From: Bombyx mori | Taxonomy: Eukaryota > Arthropoda > Insecta > Lepidoptera > Bombycidae | Assembly: GCF_030269925.1 (NCBI RefSeq) | Contig: NC_085121.1 | Span: forward strand, 3,923,501-3,987,500 | DNA length: 64,000 nt | Direction of reading: 5' to 3' | Part shown: positions 1-11,920 of the stretch, piece after piece | Position numbering within the stretch: the stretch's first letter is position 1 | Layout: every line of letters starts with the position of its first letter | Translations under genes and position numbers: made by a program | The notes under the pieces: model-generated | The model's database searches: none | What the model was told of the DNA's origin: nothing | Seen by the model: the letters and a program-made list of their open reading frames with translations, nothing else

Positions 1-1
1 G

Positions 2-2964
2 GCGATCCCCCCCCTGGCGATGGTGACCAGGGGCCAAGGGTTCGTCGCGGTGCAGTTGGAAGGGACCGTCGTGATCGGGGCGTACTTCTCTCCGAACAGG
101 CCTACTGTCGAGTTCGGGCATTTCCTGGGCGGGATCGGGGCGATTGCTCGCCGCCTTGCTCCCCGCCCAGTGATTCTCGCGGGGGACCTCAATGCGAAGT
201 CTGTCGCATGGGGCTCCCCCCGCTCGGACGCTCGTGGTAGGCTACTGGAGAGGTGGGCGAACGCGGCCGGCCTCTGTTTGTTGAATAGAGGTTCGGTTGC
301 GACGTGCGTGCGGTGGCAGGGCGAGTCTATTGTGGACGTTACGTTCGCAAGCCCGGCCATCGCACGCCGTATCCGCGACTGGAGAGTTTTGGAGGGGGCG
401 GAGACACTGTCAGATCACCGATATATTCGGTTTGATCTCTCCGCCCGCTCCGCAGTCGCGGACGTCCACGGGGACCACCCCCGTGGTGCGTCCCGGTCAT
501 TCCCCAAGTGGGCACTGAAGCGCCTGAATAAGGAGCTCCTAATGGAAGCCTCTACGGTGGCGGCGTGGGCGCCCATGCGTCCACACCCGGTCGAGGTCGA
601 GGGAGAGGCAGGGTGGTTCCGGGACACGATGCGTCGCATCTGTGATGCGTCGATGCCCCGGATCGGCCCTCGACTTCCTAATCGCCAGGCGTACTGGTGG
701 TCGCCCGAAATTGCGCAACTCCGCGTGGAGTGCGTTCGGGCGAGGCGCGAGTGCGCCAGGCATCGCCGCCGCCGCCTGCCGCGGCGCAACGATCCGGTTG
801 CGTTCGCGGCGGCAGAGGCCCGGCTGCACGGTGCATTTCGCGTCGCGCAGAGGGCATTGCAGCTGGCCATCAGAAGAGCCAAGAACCAACACATGGAGGG
901 TCTCTTGGAGACGCTGGATGAGGATCCGTGGGGGCGGCCCTATCATATGGTGCGCAATAAAATGCGCCCATGGGCCCCCCCGATCACGGAGCGTCTCCAG
1001 CCTCAGCAGCTGCGGGACATCGTCTCGGCGCTGTTCCCGCAGGAGCGGGAAGGATTTGTCGCTCCCGCTATGGACGCGCCGCCGGAATACGACGGCGAAG
1101 TCCCTGCTGAGGTGCCCCACATAACGGGGGCGGAGCTCCGTGTGGCCGTGCGCAAAATGTGCGCGAAAGACACTGCACCCGGCCCGGATGGCATCCATGG
1201 CCGGGTTTGGGCCTTGGCTCTTAGTGCCCTAGGGGACCGACTCTTGAGGCTTTACAACTCCTGCCTCGAGTCGGGACGGTTTCCTTCATCGTGGAGGACG
1301 GGCAGACTCGTGCTGTTGAGAAAGGAAGGGCGCCCAGCGGATACTGCCGCTGGGTACCGTCCCATCGTGTTGCTGGATGAGGTGGGCAAGCTGCTGGAAC
1401 GCATTCTGGCGGCCCGCATCATTCAGCATCTGGTCAGGGTGGGACCCGATCTGTCGGCGGAGCAGTATGGCTTCCGAGAGGGCCGCTCAACAGTAGACGC
1501 GATCCTTCGCGTGCGGGCCCTCTCGGAGGAGGCCGTCTCCAGGGGTGGGGTGGCATTGGCGGTGTCGCTTGACATCGCCAATGCGTTTAACACCCTGCCC
1601 TGGTCCGTGATAGGGGGGGCGCTGGAACGACATGGAGTGCCTCCCTACCTCCGCCGGCTGGTGGGTTCCTACTTGGAGGACAGATCGGTCACGTGTACCG
1701 GACACGGTGGGATCCTGCACCGGTTCCCGGTCGTGCGCGGTGTTCCACAGGGGTCGGTGCTCGGCCCTCTTTTGTGGAATATCGGGTATGACTGGGTGCT
1801 AAGGGGTGCCCTCCTCCCGGGCCTGAGCGTAATCTGTTACGCAGACGACACGTTAGTCGTGGCCCGGGGGGGGAGTTTTGCTGAGTCTGCCCGTCTTGCT
1901 ACCGCTGGGGTGGCGCATGTCGTCGGCAAAATCAGGAGATTGGGCCTCGACGTGGCGCTCAGTAAATCCGAGGCCATGTGGTTCCACAGGCCCCGGAGAG
2001 TGCCACCTGTCGATGCCCATATCGTGGTTGGAGGCGTCCGTATTGGGGTCGGGGTGCAGTTGAAGTACCTCGGCCTCATCCTGGACAGTCGTTGGACCTT
2101 CCGTGCTCACTTTCAGAACCTGGTCCCTCGTTTGTTGGGGGTGGCCGGCGCGTTAAGCCGGCTTCTGCCCAACGTCGGGGGGCCTGACCAGGTGACGCGC
2201 CGTCTCTATACGGGGGTGGTGCGATCAATGGCCCTATACGGGCCGCGGGGGTGGCGAAGCTGCTGCAACGGCCGCAACGCACCATCGCGGTCAGGGTCAT
2301 CCGTGGTTATCGCACCATCTCCTTTGAGGCGGCGTGTGTACTGGCTGGGACGCCGCCTTGGATTCTGGAAGCGGAGGCGCTCGCTGCTGACTATCAGTGG
2401 CGGGCTGACCTTCGTGCCCGGGGCGTGGCGCGTCCCAGCCCCTGTGTGGTCAGAGCGCGGAGGGCCCAATCTCGGCGGTCCGTGCTGGAGTCATGGTCCA
2501 GACGGCTGGCTGATCCTTCGGCCGGTCGTCGGACCGTCGAGGCGATTCGCCCGGTCCTTGTGGATTGGGTGAATCGTGACAGAGGACGCCTCACTTTCCG
2601 GCTCACGCAGGTGCTCACTGGGCATGGTTGCTTCGGTGAGTTCCTGCACCGGATCGGAGCCGAGCCGACGGCAGAGTGCCACCATTGTGGTTGCGACTTG
2701 GACACGGCGGAGCACACGCTCGTTGCCTGCCCCGCATGGGAGGGGTGGCGCCGTGTCCTCGTCGCAAAAACAGGAAACGACTTGTCGTTGCCGAGTGTCG
2801 TGGCATCGATGCTCGGCGACGACGAGTCGTGGAAGGCGATGCTCGACTTCTGCGAGTGCACCATCTCGCAGAAGGAGGCGGCGGGGCGCGTGAGAGACGC
2901 ACAATCCCGCCGCCGTCGAGCGGGGGCCAGGGAGGCGGATCTCGCCCAAGCCCTGGCCCTCTAA
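2..2964 (+). pseudogene. R1-type LINE ORF2 (endonuclease-reverse transcriptase), frameshifted
   Basis: Encodes the protein that nicks target DNA and reverse-transcribes the element RNA. The frame is open from base 2. Counting from the Met at 20, endonuclease motif GDLNAK lies at residues 55-60 and the SDH motif at 131-133; the RT domain covers roughly residues 380-690 with the catalytic YADD at residues 607-610 (bases 1838-1849). Compared with the copy at 46263-47555, 25 bases are missing near 2241-2246. The original frame then runs as nonsense to a stop at 2572, while the true C-terminal frame continues from about 2251 to a TAA at 2962-2964. That part has a C-X2-C-X8-H-X4-C knuckle (2677-2730). 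The RT core is intact but the C terminus is uncoupled, so the copy is probably dead as an autonomous element. Confidence 0.88.
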
Positions 2965-3424
2965 GTGTTTCGGGTCCCCCTCACATGTCGGTCTGGGGAC
3001 CGGCGAGGGGGGCCTAAGAAGACGATGTGCAAGCTGCTCTGCACGCGTTTTACGCAAGAGCATCCGGGTGATGGAAGGCCGGCTATCCTCGACTCACGCT
3101 GGTTCTGGTCCAGCGGGGTATTCCGTAGGATAGCTCACTCTAACCGGCGCCATCTAGGCGGGCTTCGGATAGCCTGCCGACCGAGAGGGCTGGTGGTCGT
3201 GGCGCCGACGACCGCCGGTCCGGCGTCCCGAGGGGGAGGGTGATGGGAGAGATGTGCTCCGCACTAAACGCTTCACTTTCCCCCCTCTGCCTCTTCATGA
3301 GTTCTGTCTCATGCGAGGTTTGGACGTTGGTTGTTGAGCGACAGGAGGTTTTAGTCAGTTCGACTCTGACATGCCCCGCCCTCCATCCCCAGTGGAGGGC
3401 GGAAGTCCGGCGATTTCCTCCTGA

Positions 3425-3425
<1 letters not shown>

Positions 3426-3497
<72 letters not shown>
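3426..3497 (+). repeat. A72 tail of the LINE
   Basis: Seventy-two uninterrupted A residues directly after the LINE 3'UTR. Such pure tracts decay quickly, so this supports recent target-primed insertion. The exact length may be affected by sequencing or assembly. Confidence 0.9.
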
Positions 3498-3501
<4 letters not shown>

Positions 3502-3680
3502 CTATAATAGTATGGAACGAGCTATTGAAAAACTTTGCCCCTAGAATCATTCTCATCATACCCAATCAAGTGGACTGCGAGATCGAGGTCGTGCGGGGTC
3601 ATCATCGCACATACGATGTAAATTGTATCTTCACTAGTATCTTTTCGCTAGAAAATAGAATGAACAGATTTCCAAATTAA
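3498..3680 (+). other. Open, coding-looking stretch just after the LINE tail
   Basis: Read in phase with the poly(A), bases 3498-3680 are open for 60 codons and begin with P-S-I-I-V-W-N-E-L-L. The first 45 codons look protein-like (W, P, several acidic residues). No family recognised. It may be an exon or old repeat into which the LINE inserted, or chance. Confidence 0.2.
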
Positions 3681-4059
3681 TTTCATAATTATATTGAGTC
3701 TAGCCGGGAATCTGAAAAGGAAATATAGTATAACAGTGGGAGTCATTAAGCATTTGACGGAGGATAGATCATTTAAGTTAACCACTGTTTGCCAAACAAG
3801 TAATCGAAATACTGCCGTAATCAATCTTATTACATATAAATTACGTGTCACAATTACGTGTGTCAATTATGTGTTAAAAATACCAACGTTTCACATAAGC
3901 TACAATTTAATGGCATAAACACCAGGTGTTGCTGAGGCTAAAGTATAAGTGAAATTTCTTTCGTAGTAAACGCAATACAGTGAAATCCAATTGTTCGTAC
4001 TTTGTTAACTTTTGGTATTAGCATAGCCGGCCACGTGTTACTTAGAACCAAAATTTAGC

Positions 4060-4087
4060 CACAGCAACGTGTAGCCGGGTCTGCTAG
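4060..4087 (+). mobile_element. Possible Helitron-like 3' end
   Basis: The sequence ends GTAGCCGGGTCTGCTAG followed by T, which resembles the CTAG|T termini of the other Helitron-like elements here. No matching 5' TC end could be placed, so only the end is called. Confidence 0.3.
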
Positions 4088-4162
4088 TATAGCTATAGAT
4101 TTCAATTCATTTATTCATTAATATTTTTCTTTTGTATTGTTATGTTGTTACATTAAAAATTC

Positions 4163-4389
4163 ACAGCCCACTGAGTTTCTCGCCGGGTCTTCTCAGCGGG
4201 TTGCGATTTCGATCCGGTAGTACATTCATTGGCGAAGCAGCTGCTCTTGAGTTGTTAGGTCTCCCTTGGAGGCGCTCGGGCTTTTGTTAGCTAATTCCGC
4301 CCCTTCTGGCCGAACCTTTGCTCGCCCGCCAGTCCTGGTGAAACTGGAAAGGCCTCCGGGCCACCAGTAATCCTTCAATCATAAAAAAA
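4163..4389 (+). repeat. 3' end of Jockey-like LINE (family C, long-tail form)
   Basis: Contains GAGTTTCTCGCCGGGTCTTC and a tail (CCACCAGTAATCCTTCAATC then A-rich) that match, in the opposite orientation, the 3'UTR following the Jockey-like RT ORF at 41450-42084. It is therefore a 5'-truncated 3' fragment of that LINE family. Confidence 0.7.
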
Positions 4390-5454
4390 GTTCTGAGCTC
4401 CTAAGAAATGCCAGAAAATAATTTATGATATCAAAAACATTTCACAGAAATGATCAAATAGCTTTTAGAGGAACCACGGTATTACCATACTCATAAAAGT
4501 TCAATTGATCGAGTTATTAATGACTTTTATCGGTCTAACTAAATAATATGTGAGGGTTTATTCTGTCATAATCATTGCCGTTCTATAGTTTGTTTTGTAG
4601 CTACTAAAAGCTACCTAAAGCGTAATTAACTTAAGACGATCGCATAAAAATGTCCTTTGCTTCACCGAAAATTGTCGATATTTCAGTACAATCAAACATG
4701 TCCATGTTTAGTTCGTGTGAACTTTGAAACAGGCGACTGATATGCATGCTTTAATTATAACGGCATAGCTCGACCTACTGACCATATGAATGCATATACA
4801 GCTCTCGTGATGTGGCGTATTGTGAGTCCGCATTTTCAGCTTATTTTCTGTTTTGAATCCCTGCATCCAACGCGGTTTGAAAGGTGGAGCAGACCTCACA
4901 CAATGCATTTGAGAATTCGACATCATGTCTCAACGTAGGGGCATCGGCATTTTCATGTCACGTATCAACGTAAATTTGGGTGGATTGTGAACTGTCCACT
5001 TATTTCGACCAATAAAACGCCTGAAATGAAGGTTTAAATGTATTCTCTTTTGAATAATAATTCGCGTGACCCACAGAGCAGCAACAAAAACCAGATAGTT
5101 TTATGTATACAAAATGCGGCTTCGGTCAAATTCCTGACTAATTGTGATGTATTTACTATGTTTTTACGACATTGTGAAGGATGATGGTATGATAGTATTT
5201 GATTGCATGCATGCTTGTCAAATTACAAAACTTGTCGTCTCTGTAAAATTGTTGGCCACGATCGCAAATCTATGATTATTCAAGTCTCGGCAAAAAACCG
5301 GTCGTGGACTGGATTGCAATTTATAAAAATACTCGACAGCAAACAGGAAAAGAAAGTTTACGATATTGAATTAAATAAGTATTCCACTATATTTTACTAA
5401 ATAGAATGAGTTTTATTCGCGCCAACATTTGTCTGGTTGTAAATTTATATAAAA
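4390..5454. other. No gene seen
   Basis: AT-rich, with only short ORFs lacking coding character. No repeat that I can match elsewhere in the window. Confidence 0.5.
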
Positions 5455-5658
5455 CTAGCGACCCGCTCTCGCTTCGCTTCGGAAACATTAAAACACACAT
5501 GAAACCAAAAAAATAAAATAAAAAAAGTAGCCTATGTTCATCAGGGACAATGCCGGCTTCTAATGGAAAAAGAATTTTTCAAATCGGTCCAGTAGTTTCG
5601 GAGCCTATTCGAAACAAACAAACAAACAAATCTTTCCTCTTTATAATATTAGTATAGA
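5455..5658 (-). mobile_element. Helitron-like non-autonomous element
   Basis: On the minus strand it runs from TC (5658-5657) to CTAG (5458-5455), with A before the TC and T after the CTAG, as expected for Helitron insertion between A and T. The 3' end (CGAAGCGAAGCGAGAGCGGGTCG before CTAG, given here in two overlapping pieces with 31749) matches the copy ending at 31752. No coding capacity. Confidence 0.65.
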
Positions 5659-6009
5659 TAGTATGTAGCATTGCGATGTAAATAGATACGAGCTTGGATT
5701 TTATTTTTGTGAGGAATGCTTCCATATCTCCTTTTTGCTAAATCGATTCTTTTGATTGATGACAACGATGAAGTTGTGGACCCAAGCATTTCTAAGTTTT
5801 CACTATCCCACATAGCTCACGATTGCTTTGAGACATGAGTCCAAATTGTTTGAGATAGTAAAAAAATTAAATTAATAAATATATTTGTGATGCGCACGTT
5901 AATTGTATGGACTATGACACAGGGTCGACTATAGATTATACACATCAACCCTAATTACAGAAGATTAAAGTCTATGCCCAATATCACCCCCACTCCAATA
6001 CTCCAATTG

Positions 6010-6131
6010 GTAGGCAGCGGCTTGGCTCTGCCCCTGGTATTGCTGAAGTCCATGGGCGACGGTAACCACTCACCATCAGGTGGGCCGTATGCTCGTCTGC
6101 CTACAAGGGCAATAAAAAAAAAAAAAAAAAA
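6010..6131 (+). repeat. Short A-tailed repeat, family B
   Basis: About 105 bp starting GTAGGCAGCGGCTTGGCTCT and ending GGGCAATA plus a run of A. The same unit with the same start recurs at 15632, 26921, 32489 (minus), 36622 and 49903. It is SINE-like in size and tail but lacks tRNA promoter boxes. Confidence 0.75.
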
Positions 6132-6500
6132 CTGAACTTGAAGTTTAATATTTATTGTGGTAACGTTACAAACTGGGAGACTGGATACATTTTTAAAATC
6201 TTGTACTTCCTTTTTGTTGTAGTTTGTTAGCTGTTTCTATATTTGTTGTCTTAAGAATAAAGTTCAATTTTGATGCGGAACAATCGCGATACGCGTTAAG
6301 ATTTGGCACGTAATGCGGGCTTTCCAGTACATGTGTCTGCGTCATTAGTTGTGACCGCATTGAGCTTCCTGCGAAACTGACAGAAACACTGTCAAATTTA
6401 TAAAAAAAAATCACAAATTATTTTTAACTATGCTTTTACCTCAATGAATATTATAATTTTTCCTCTTCTTTATTTCGCACGCCATATACATAAACTTCCA

Positions 6501-6746
6501 CCGGTCACCGTCCTCGACGAAGAGTTCGACGAGCGAACTAAACCATAGACAAAGTCTACTGAGTTTCTCGCCGGATCTTCTCAGTGGGTCGCGATTCCAA
6601 TCCGGTGGTAGATTCTGCGAAGAAGTACTCTTGCTAGGGCTAATGTTAGCAAATTCTTTCACGTTGAGTCCGTGAGCTCACCTACCCGTACGGTCATAGC
6701 TGGAATAGCAGCAGCTTCTTAGGCTACGAAAAAGGGGAAAAAAAAC
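6501..6746 (+). repeat. Family C repeat (short-tail form)
   Basis: Shares the core GAGTTTCTCGCCGGATCTTC and GATCCGGTGGTAGATTCTGC with copies at 7989, 11771, 12880, 28637 and 29561. The tail (GTGAGCTCACCTAC...AGGCTA...A-rich) differs from the Jockey-type tail at 4163, so this is a related subfamily. Confidence 0.7.
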
Positions 6747-7988
6747 ATAAACTTAATTTACAAAACCCATTGATGCGTTAATGTTGTTTTGTATGGGCTC
6801 CAGCTACCACACAGCTAAGTAAAATTGCTTGCACAAAAAACGTGCTCATTTATACTAAAAAATAAAAATTGCAAAACGTTTTTCTGTACTAGTAAGACCC
6901 TCTTAGATATAATTACTTCGCCATTTCATCATTATTTCTACAGTGTTCAAAATTACAGAACAAGAAATAAAAATGAAAAAAGGCCGAGATTAATGGATAG
7001 CTTTAGTTTTTATACAATTAAAGTCAAAGCCGGCGTAACTGTTTAATCTCTGCCGATTCCGGAAATTTCTAGCTCTATCTCCCTTACACGCAGGCATCAA
7101 AATATAGATAAATGATTTAGCACTACATAGCCACCCTGTTTCGAATTAGGAAAAATCGTGATTATTACGATACCAGAAACCGGTAAATAAGAGGAGCGCA
7201 TAACACATATATAATACACATCTTACAAATATTATTAGGAAAAATCCAGAAAAATCACGTTCATCTCACACCTGTTTTCTAGAAACTTCTCATAAAATAT
7301 ATCTTAGTCAGATCTCCACCTTTGAGTTCAAAACGATCTTTTTTTTGTTCTTAGAAATAAATCTAGGTACAAGACAAGATAATAACACTGACCATAGAAT
7401 AATAAAAACCTGTAAAGCGGAATACGGTATTTTAATATTGTTTTAGTTCTTAGAGGTTCCTTTGTCAGCCGCACGTCTTTGAATCACAATAACATGGAAA
7501 TGAGAATCGTTGGCGCCATATGCGACTGAATTTACGTCCATTGTGTCGTTTGATGTTTATAGCATTAAAATGTATCTTTCTTGATTTACAATCGGTTTAA
7601 AATGTATTACTTATCGTTCACGGTGATTTTATAGTAAATATAAATTGTGTGTCTTAAGTCAAAGCCGAAGCAACATTTCATGTAATGTAATTGCAAATAT
7701 TCCAATAAACTATTGACGGCGGCTAGTTTTTGTATCGAGAAATAAAACAAACAACCAATAAAACTATGATTTTGGCCTGATTAGTAGTAAAGCTGAAACG
7801 TGTATCCGGGTTGTGCCTTTAATTACCAGTTTGAAGTGGTACGGTTCCACGAATTCCTATTGACTCTTAAGAACGATACGATTCGAATAAGCCTCATGTT
7901 TCGCGTACATTAACATTAAGTCAGCGTCCTGTGACTTTTATTTATATACTTATCATCATCAGATCGCGCAAGATTTTTCGATCTTGAC
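6747..7988. other. No gene seen
   Basis: AT-rich non-coding sequence; short ORFs only and no recognisable repeat termini. Confidence 0.5.
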
Positions 7989-8248
7989 TTTTTTTTCCTA
8001 CCTATTCTAGTAGCTTCGAGGGGTTATTCTAGATTCGCCGAGCTAGTAGGTGACCTCACGTGACTCAAACCTGACGACGTTGCTAACACGAACCCTAGCA
8101 AGAGCCGTGCTTCGCAGAATCTACCACCGGTTCGGAAACGCGACCCACTGAGAAGATCCGGCGAGAAACTCAGTGGGATGTGTCTGTTGGGTTAATTTAC
8201 TCGTCGAGCCCTTCGCAGCAAGCGAGCTCGGCGAGAACGATGACCGGT
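7989..8248 (-). repeat. Family C repeat (short-tail form), minus
   Basis: T-rich left end followed by the reverse complement of the family C unit (GAGAAGATCCGGCGAGAAAC core). It extends on the far side to the GACGAG/ACCGGT region that also starts the copies at 6501 and 12880. Confidence 0.7.
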
Positions 8249-8846
8249 TTTTTTTGCTATGATTGCTTAAAACAATTTACCAACAATTTTTTATTACAAT
8301 AGTAACTAAATATCAAAATTATAGCGCTACTAATATATTATTTATATTCAGATAATGAGGATAATTAAAAGCATACTAACGCTTAAAATAAAATGAATAC
8401 AAAAAAAAAACACAGTACATGTTTGATCATTTTAATTAAAGTTCCACGTTTTTCATTTATACGTAACCATTGTTCTCTAAAGGCTTCTGTAGATGTTCAT
8501 GATTCAATTTCATTCACAATAGCTATCTGTCGTAAAAGCAATTTAGTTCGCCTATTAAGTTCGTGGTTGACATTTTAATGCGAGAAGGATCCTTAACAGA
8601 TGATAACAACGAGTAGGAAATAGTATGTAATTGTGATTCGGTACGCGTCCAAGTCATACAATATGATTATGTATAGACCGCCGCCCAAAGATTTCAAGGG
8701 GTTGGTTTGTAATGAAAACTGAAGCGTTATAAAATTATAACATTTAAAACTGATAATATATTATATTAACTTATTCCATTTAATTCTTGTTTTATTGGAC
8801 ACTTTATTTTAAATTAATTATATATGACGAAGGAGAAACATAAGTA

Positions 8847-9089
8847 ATGTTTTTTAAAAAGTGTGACGTCAGCATTGCCGACATCACGGTTATTAAGTTC
8901 TTGACGATGACTCATGTTTGGGCTTCCGAAACAAAACTTCACGAGAACTTTGTGAGCTGCGTATATGTATTTCACGAGAAGCATAACAACATTCCAGAGA
9001 GATCCGTACTGTACTACAGCTCGGACACGAATGACCAAGCGCTAGCGGCTAGACAGTACGGCCGAATTTATAGGGCTTGGTACACGTGA
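8847..9089 (+). CDS. Hypothetical 80-residue ORF
   Basis: ATG at 8847, TGA at 9087-9089. Codon use is more gene-like than in nearby ORFs: many third-position C or G codons (GAC, AGC, TAC, CAC, AAG), and it ends a run of otherwise AT-rich sequence. A polyadenylation signal AATAAA lies at 9124-9129, 35 bases after the stop. No signal peptide, membrane segment or domain that I recognise. It could be a small single-exon gene, the last exon of a larger gene, an old transposon piece, or chance. The minus strand also has a 74-codon ORF over the same bases, which weakens the case. Confidence 0.3.
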   Translation: MFFKKCDVSIADITVIKFLTMTHVWASETKLHENFVSCVYVFHEKHNNIPERSVLYYSSDTNDQALAARQYGRIYRAWYT

Positions 9090-9129
9090 GCGAGTTTACA
9101 CGTTTTTAAAGTATTGAAATTACAATAAA

Positions 9130-11170
9130 AGGGACTGTTTACCATCAATTTCTCATCCTAATAAACACAGAGTAATTAGTTGATGATCAGATGATCCGAT
9201 TATCACATTCAATTATTATTATTTTTACAATAAGTAGATAATTAGTCATATTTGCGCCGACATATATACTAGAATCTATTGATTTCGAACAGTCAGTGAG
9301 AATTTATAAACGTGTAATTAAATTTCGTTGCATGAACATTAATTACGTAATTGTATAAGGCAGTTTAAATTATGTACATTCATTTTGTTAAAGATAATAT
9401 TGAAATCGCTGTTTCTCTTCAAATGCACCATAAGCAAAACCCAAGGTTAAGAGCGTAGAGTTCAGCACGCGTTGCGCGCCAACTCGCCACTGTCAACTGA
9501 AGGTTGAAGGTTTAGGTTATAACAATATTAGTATTTTTTACACAAAACATTAACAACTTTTAATGTTTTATAATAATCTATATACAATACTAACATTATA
9601 TAACCAAAATAAACTATGATAACAGAACTTTTGCACAGAGAAAATTGACTAAATCAATGATTAGAATAAATGTAATTTAACAACAAGTACAACAAACAAA
9701 GGGAAATGTAATATTATAAAATCAAAACAGCCGTAGTCAACACAGTTAGTAAAAACTCATTAAACGTTTTGAATTGAACCACAAATATTAAGTGGCGGTT
9801 TTTGTACAAGCGCAAAAAAAAACAATTGTGTGTGTTTTGTAGTGAGATCAAGAATATTTAAAGGCGAAGTATTCGAATTGAAATGTATGAATTTATAATA
9901 AAATTTTATACCCTTAAAAGGTCTAAATCTACCCGGAACAGATTTCCGAGCATAGACAAAATCTAAACATACGTAGCGGCTATCGAGATGTTATAGAAGT
10001 TCAGGAAAACATATTCCTGTTATCTGTGAAAATATTCACAAATTCATGTCTAAAATATTTTTACGGAAAAGAAGTCACATTCGATTACTGCACTGTTACA
10101 TCACGTATGTGCTGCATATTCGTTCTCACATAGAGTAATAAAATACAATTTATATATTTATTAAACTTTAAATCGATGAATTATTTAGATCTGTATTCAA
10201 AATATAATTGGCAAATTTTTTTAGACAATATATTGTACATTGCTGCACATATTTTCCGGTTATTATTTTTTGTCGTATAATAATTTGACAGCGACCTAGG
10301 TATAATTTTGGCGCGCCTTATTTCTTTTCATCGTCACGGTCGAATAATCTGTGCACGTTCCATTTACACAAATCTATTTTGTGTTCAATTAAAAAAAAAA
10401 AGAAAAACCCAATTATTGTTAACATAAGAAAAACAAAATGTTCTAAAAACGAACGCCGAGGATTGAAATTTAAACGTCTATAGGCCGCTACACACGGCAA
10501 CGATATATCGTACCGATTTATTTATCTGTGCAGTCCGTTTGCGTAGTTTTATCAATCGTGTCGCATGATATATCTTTGCAGATTACTTCGTTTGCACAGT
10601 TGATCGGCGGCAGTGGCATTTCCTATTCGATAAATCCACATCGATTGCGATTGCGCAATTTAATAGCGTGGGCTTGGTATATCGCTAACTTTATGAAGAC
10701 ACTCACTGTAGGTGGATCCATCGGGCACAAGTTGTAGCTTCTCGGAAGTGGACACCGCGAACCATTAGATGGGTTCTTTAAAAGCTATAAAAACAAGACT
10801 TGGTATTGGCAATACAAAATCCAAAGATTGCAAACAAAATACATTTACGTATAATTATTATTATTAGTAAAAATGCCGCCTACACCAAGCTGTCTGATTA
10901 CAGACAAGAGCTTTTAGTTGATGTCTTCGTTATTCCTTAATTAATTACGGTAAATTATTTCACGAATTTTATCTCACTTAATAAATTCAAATGTGAGTAC
11001 ATTATTTTCTTTTTAAAAACAAGCCCTTACGTTATAATTAAGTGTCCTTTTGCTGGTCAAGCCGAAAAAATCTTCTGTTATTGCTCATAACAACTTTGAC
11101 GCGTTAGGCTCTGAGGGCAAAAAGGACGTGGCGTGAGGAAAGCATACGATCATCCGATATATCTGTGAAA
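9130..11170. other. No gene seen
   Basis: AT-rich. A GC-richer patch at 10480-10740, beginning GGCCGCTACACACGGCAACG, has an open frame of 69 codons, but the start resembles a transposon terminal sequence and no partner end was found. Nothing else supportable. Confidence 0.45.
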
Positions 11171-11209
11171 ACCTTCGATCATCAATAGTAACTATTGTTG
11201 ATCGAAGGT
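11171..11209. repeat. Near-perfect 19-bp inverted repeat
   Basis: ACCTTCGATCATCAATAGT and its reverse complement, with one mismatch, are separated by a single A (11190). The 39-base unit could extrude as a cruciform. There is no room for a miRNA-type loop and no flanking target duplication was seen. Confidence 0.8.
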
Positions 11210-11770
11210 GAAAACTCTAATCATTACAACATATCGTGGTGGTGTGCAACGACCAAAGTATTTTTATAAAACTACATACACCGTTTGAATGTTAGCTTTT
11301 AGAAACGCATTCTAATGCTTTTTAACTTTTTTATTGTATGTAGTAGATTATATTCTAGTCTGCAAATTTCAAATGCGTCGCGTCTTGCATTATAATTTTA
11401 CAACTAGGTACTCTTTGTTTGAAACGCACATTGAATTTTCTAAATTGAAAAGTGATGCAATGAACAACACAGACACAGAAATTACCGGTTACTCAAACAA
11501 ATAATTTACAGTTAAACATAAATTAATATATGTTTTTTAAATGTATATGGTAATAAATTTATAGATGTTTGAATATTTTTCGAATGCATCTACCGAGGTC
11601 ATAGGCTGATTTATCACACCGTGAAAGTTCGATAATTAATTCAAAGTTATTTCTAAAAGCTTAAACGTTAAAGCTTAAACGTGTTTAGTTGGTAGAGCGA
11701 AAAATATATAAAATTATCGCGAAATAATATAAATATAATAATATAAAGCGAAAAATATGTAATATTAATA

Positions 11771-11917
11771 GTCGAACCTCGAACGGGCTCGACGAGTAAA
11801 TTAAACCAAAGACACAGCCCACTGAGTTTCTCGCCGGATCTTCTCAGTGGGTCGCTTTTCCGATCCGGTGGGAGATTCTGCGAAGCACGGCTCTTGCTAG
11901 GGTTCGTGTTAGCAAAC
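11771..11917 (+). repeat. Family C repeat, 3'-truncated
   Basis: Core GAGTTTCTCGCCGGATCTTC with GGTTCGTGTTAGCAA at its right end. The usual tail is missing; the next element begins at once. Confidence 0.65.
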
Positions 11918-11920
11918 AAA

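Larger units (their letters stand above)
1..3497 (+). mobile_element. R1-clade LINE, 3' part, long poly(A) tail
   Basis: Non-LTR retrotransposon that enters the window already inside its second ORF, so the 5' end lies outside. Order seen: C-terminal half of an apurinic-type endonuclease, reverse transcriptase, C-terminal zinc knuckle, about 460 bp of 3'UTR, then 72 consecutive A. The domain order and the knuckle fit the R1/TRAS/SART clade. The GC content is far above that of the surrounding DNA. A second copy (46263-47555) is nearly identical over the shared part. The long uninterrupted A tail and high identity indicate a young insertion. The flank after the tail is not a telomeric TTAGG array, so it is not sitting at a SART/TRAS telomeric target. 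Family name within the clade is not decided. Confidence 0.9.

Noticed and set aside
20..2572. 850-codon frame as one intact protein
   Set aside because: After about 2245 the frame is shifted by the 25-bp deletion; the last ~110 codons are nonsense and the real C terminus is in another frame.
3240..3680. ORF containing a poly-lysine run (and its poly-phenylalanine mirror)
   Set aside because: It reads through the LINE 3'UTR and the A72 tail; homopolymer codons are an artefact of the tail.
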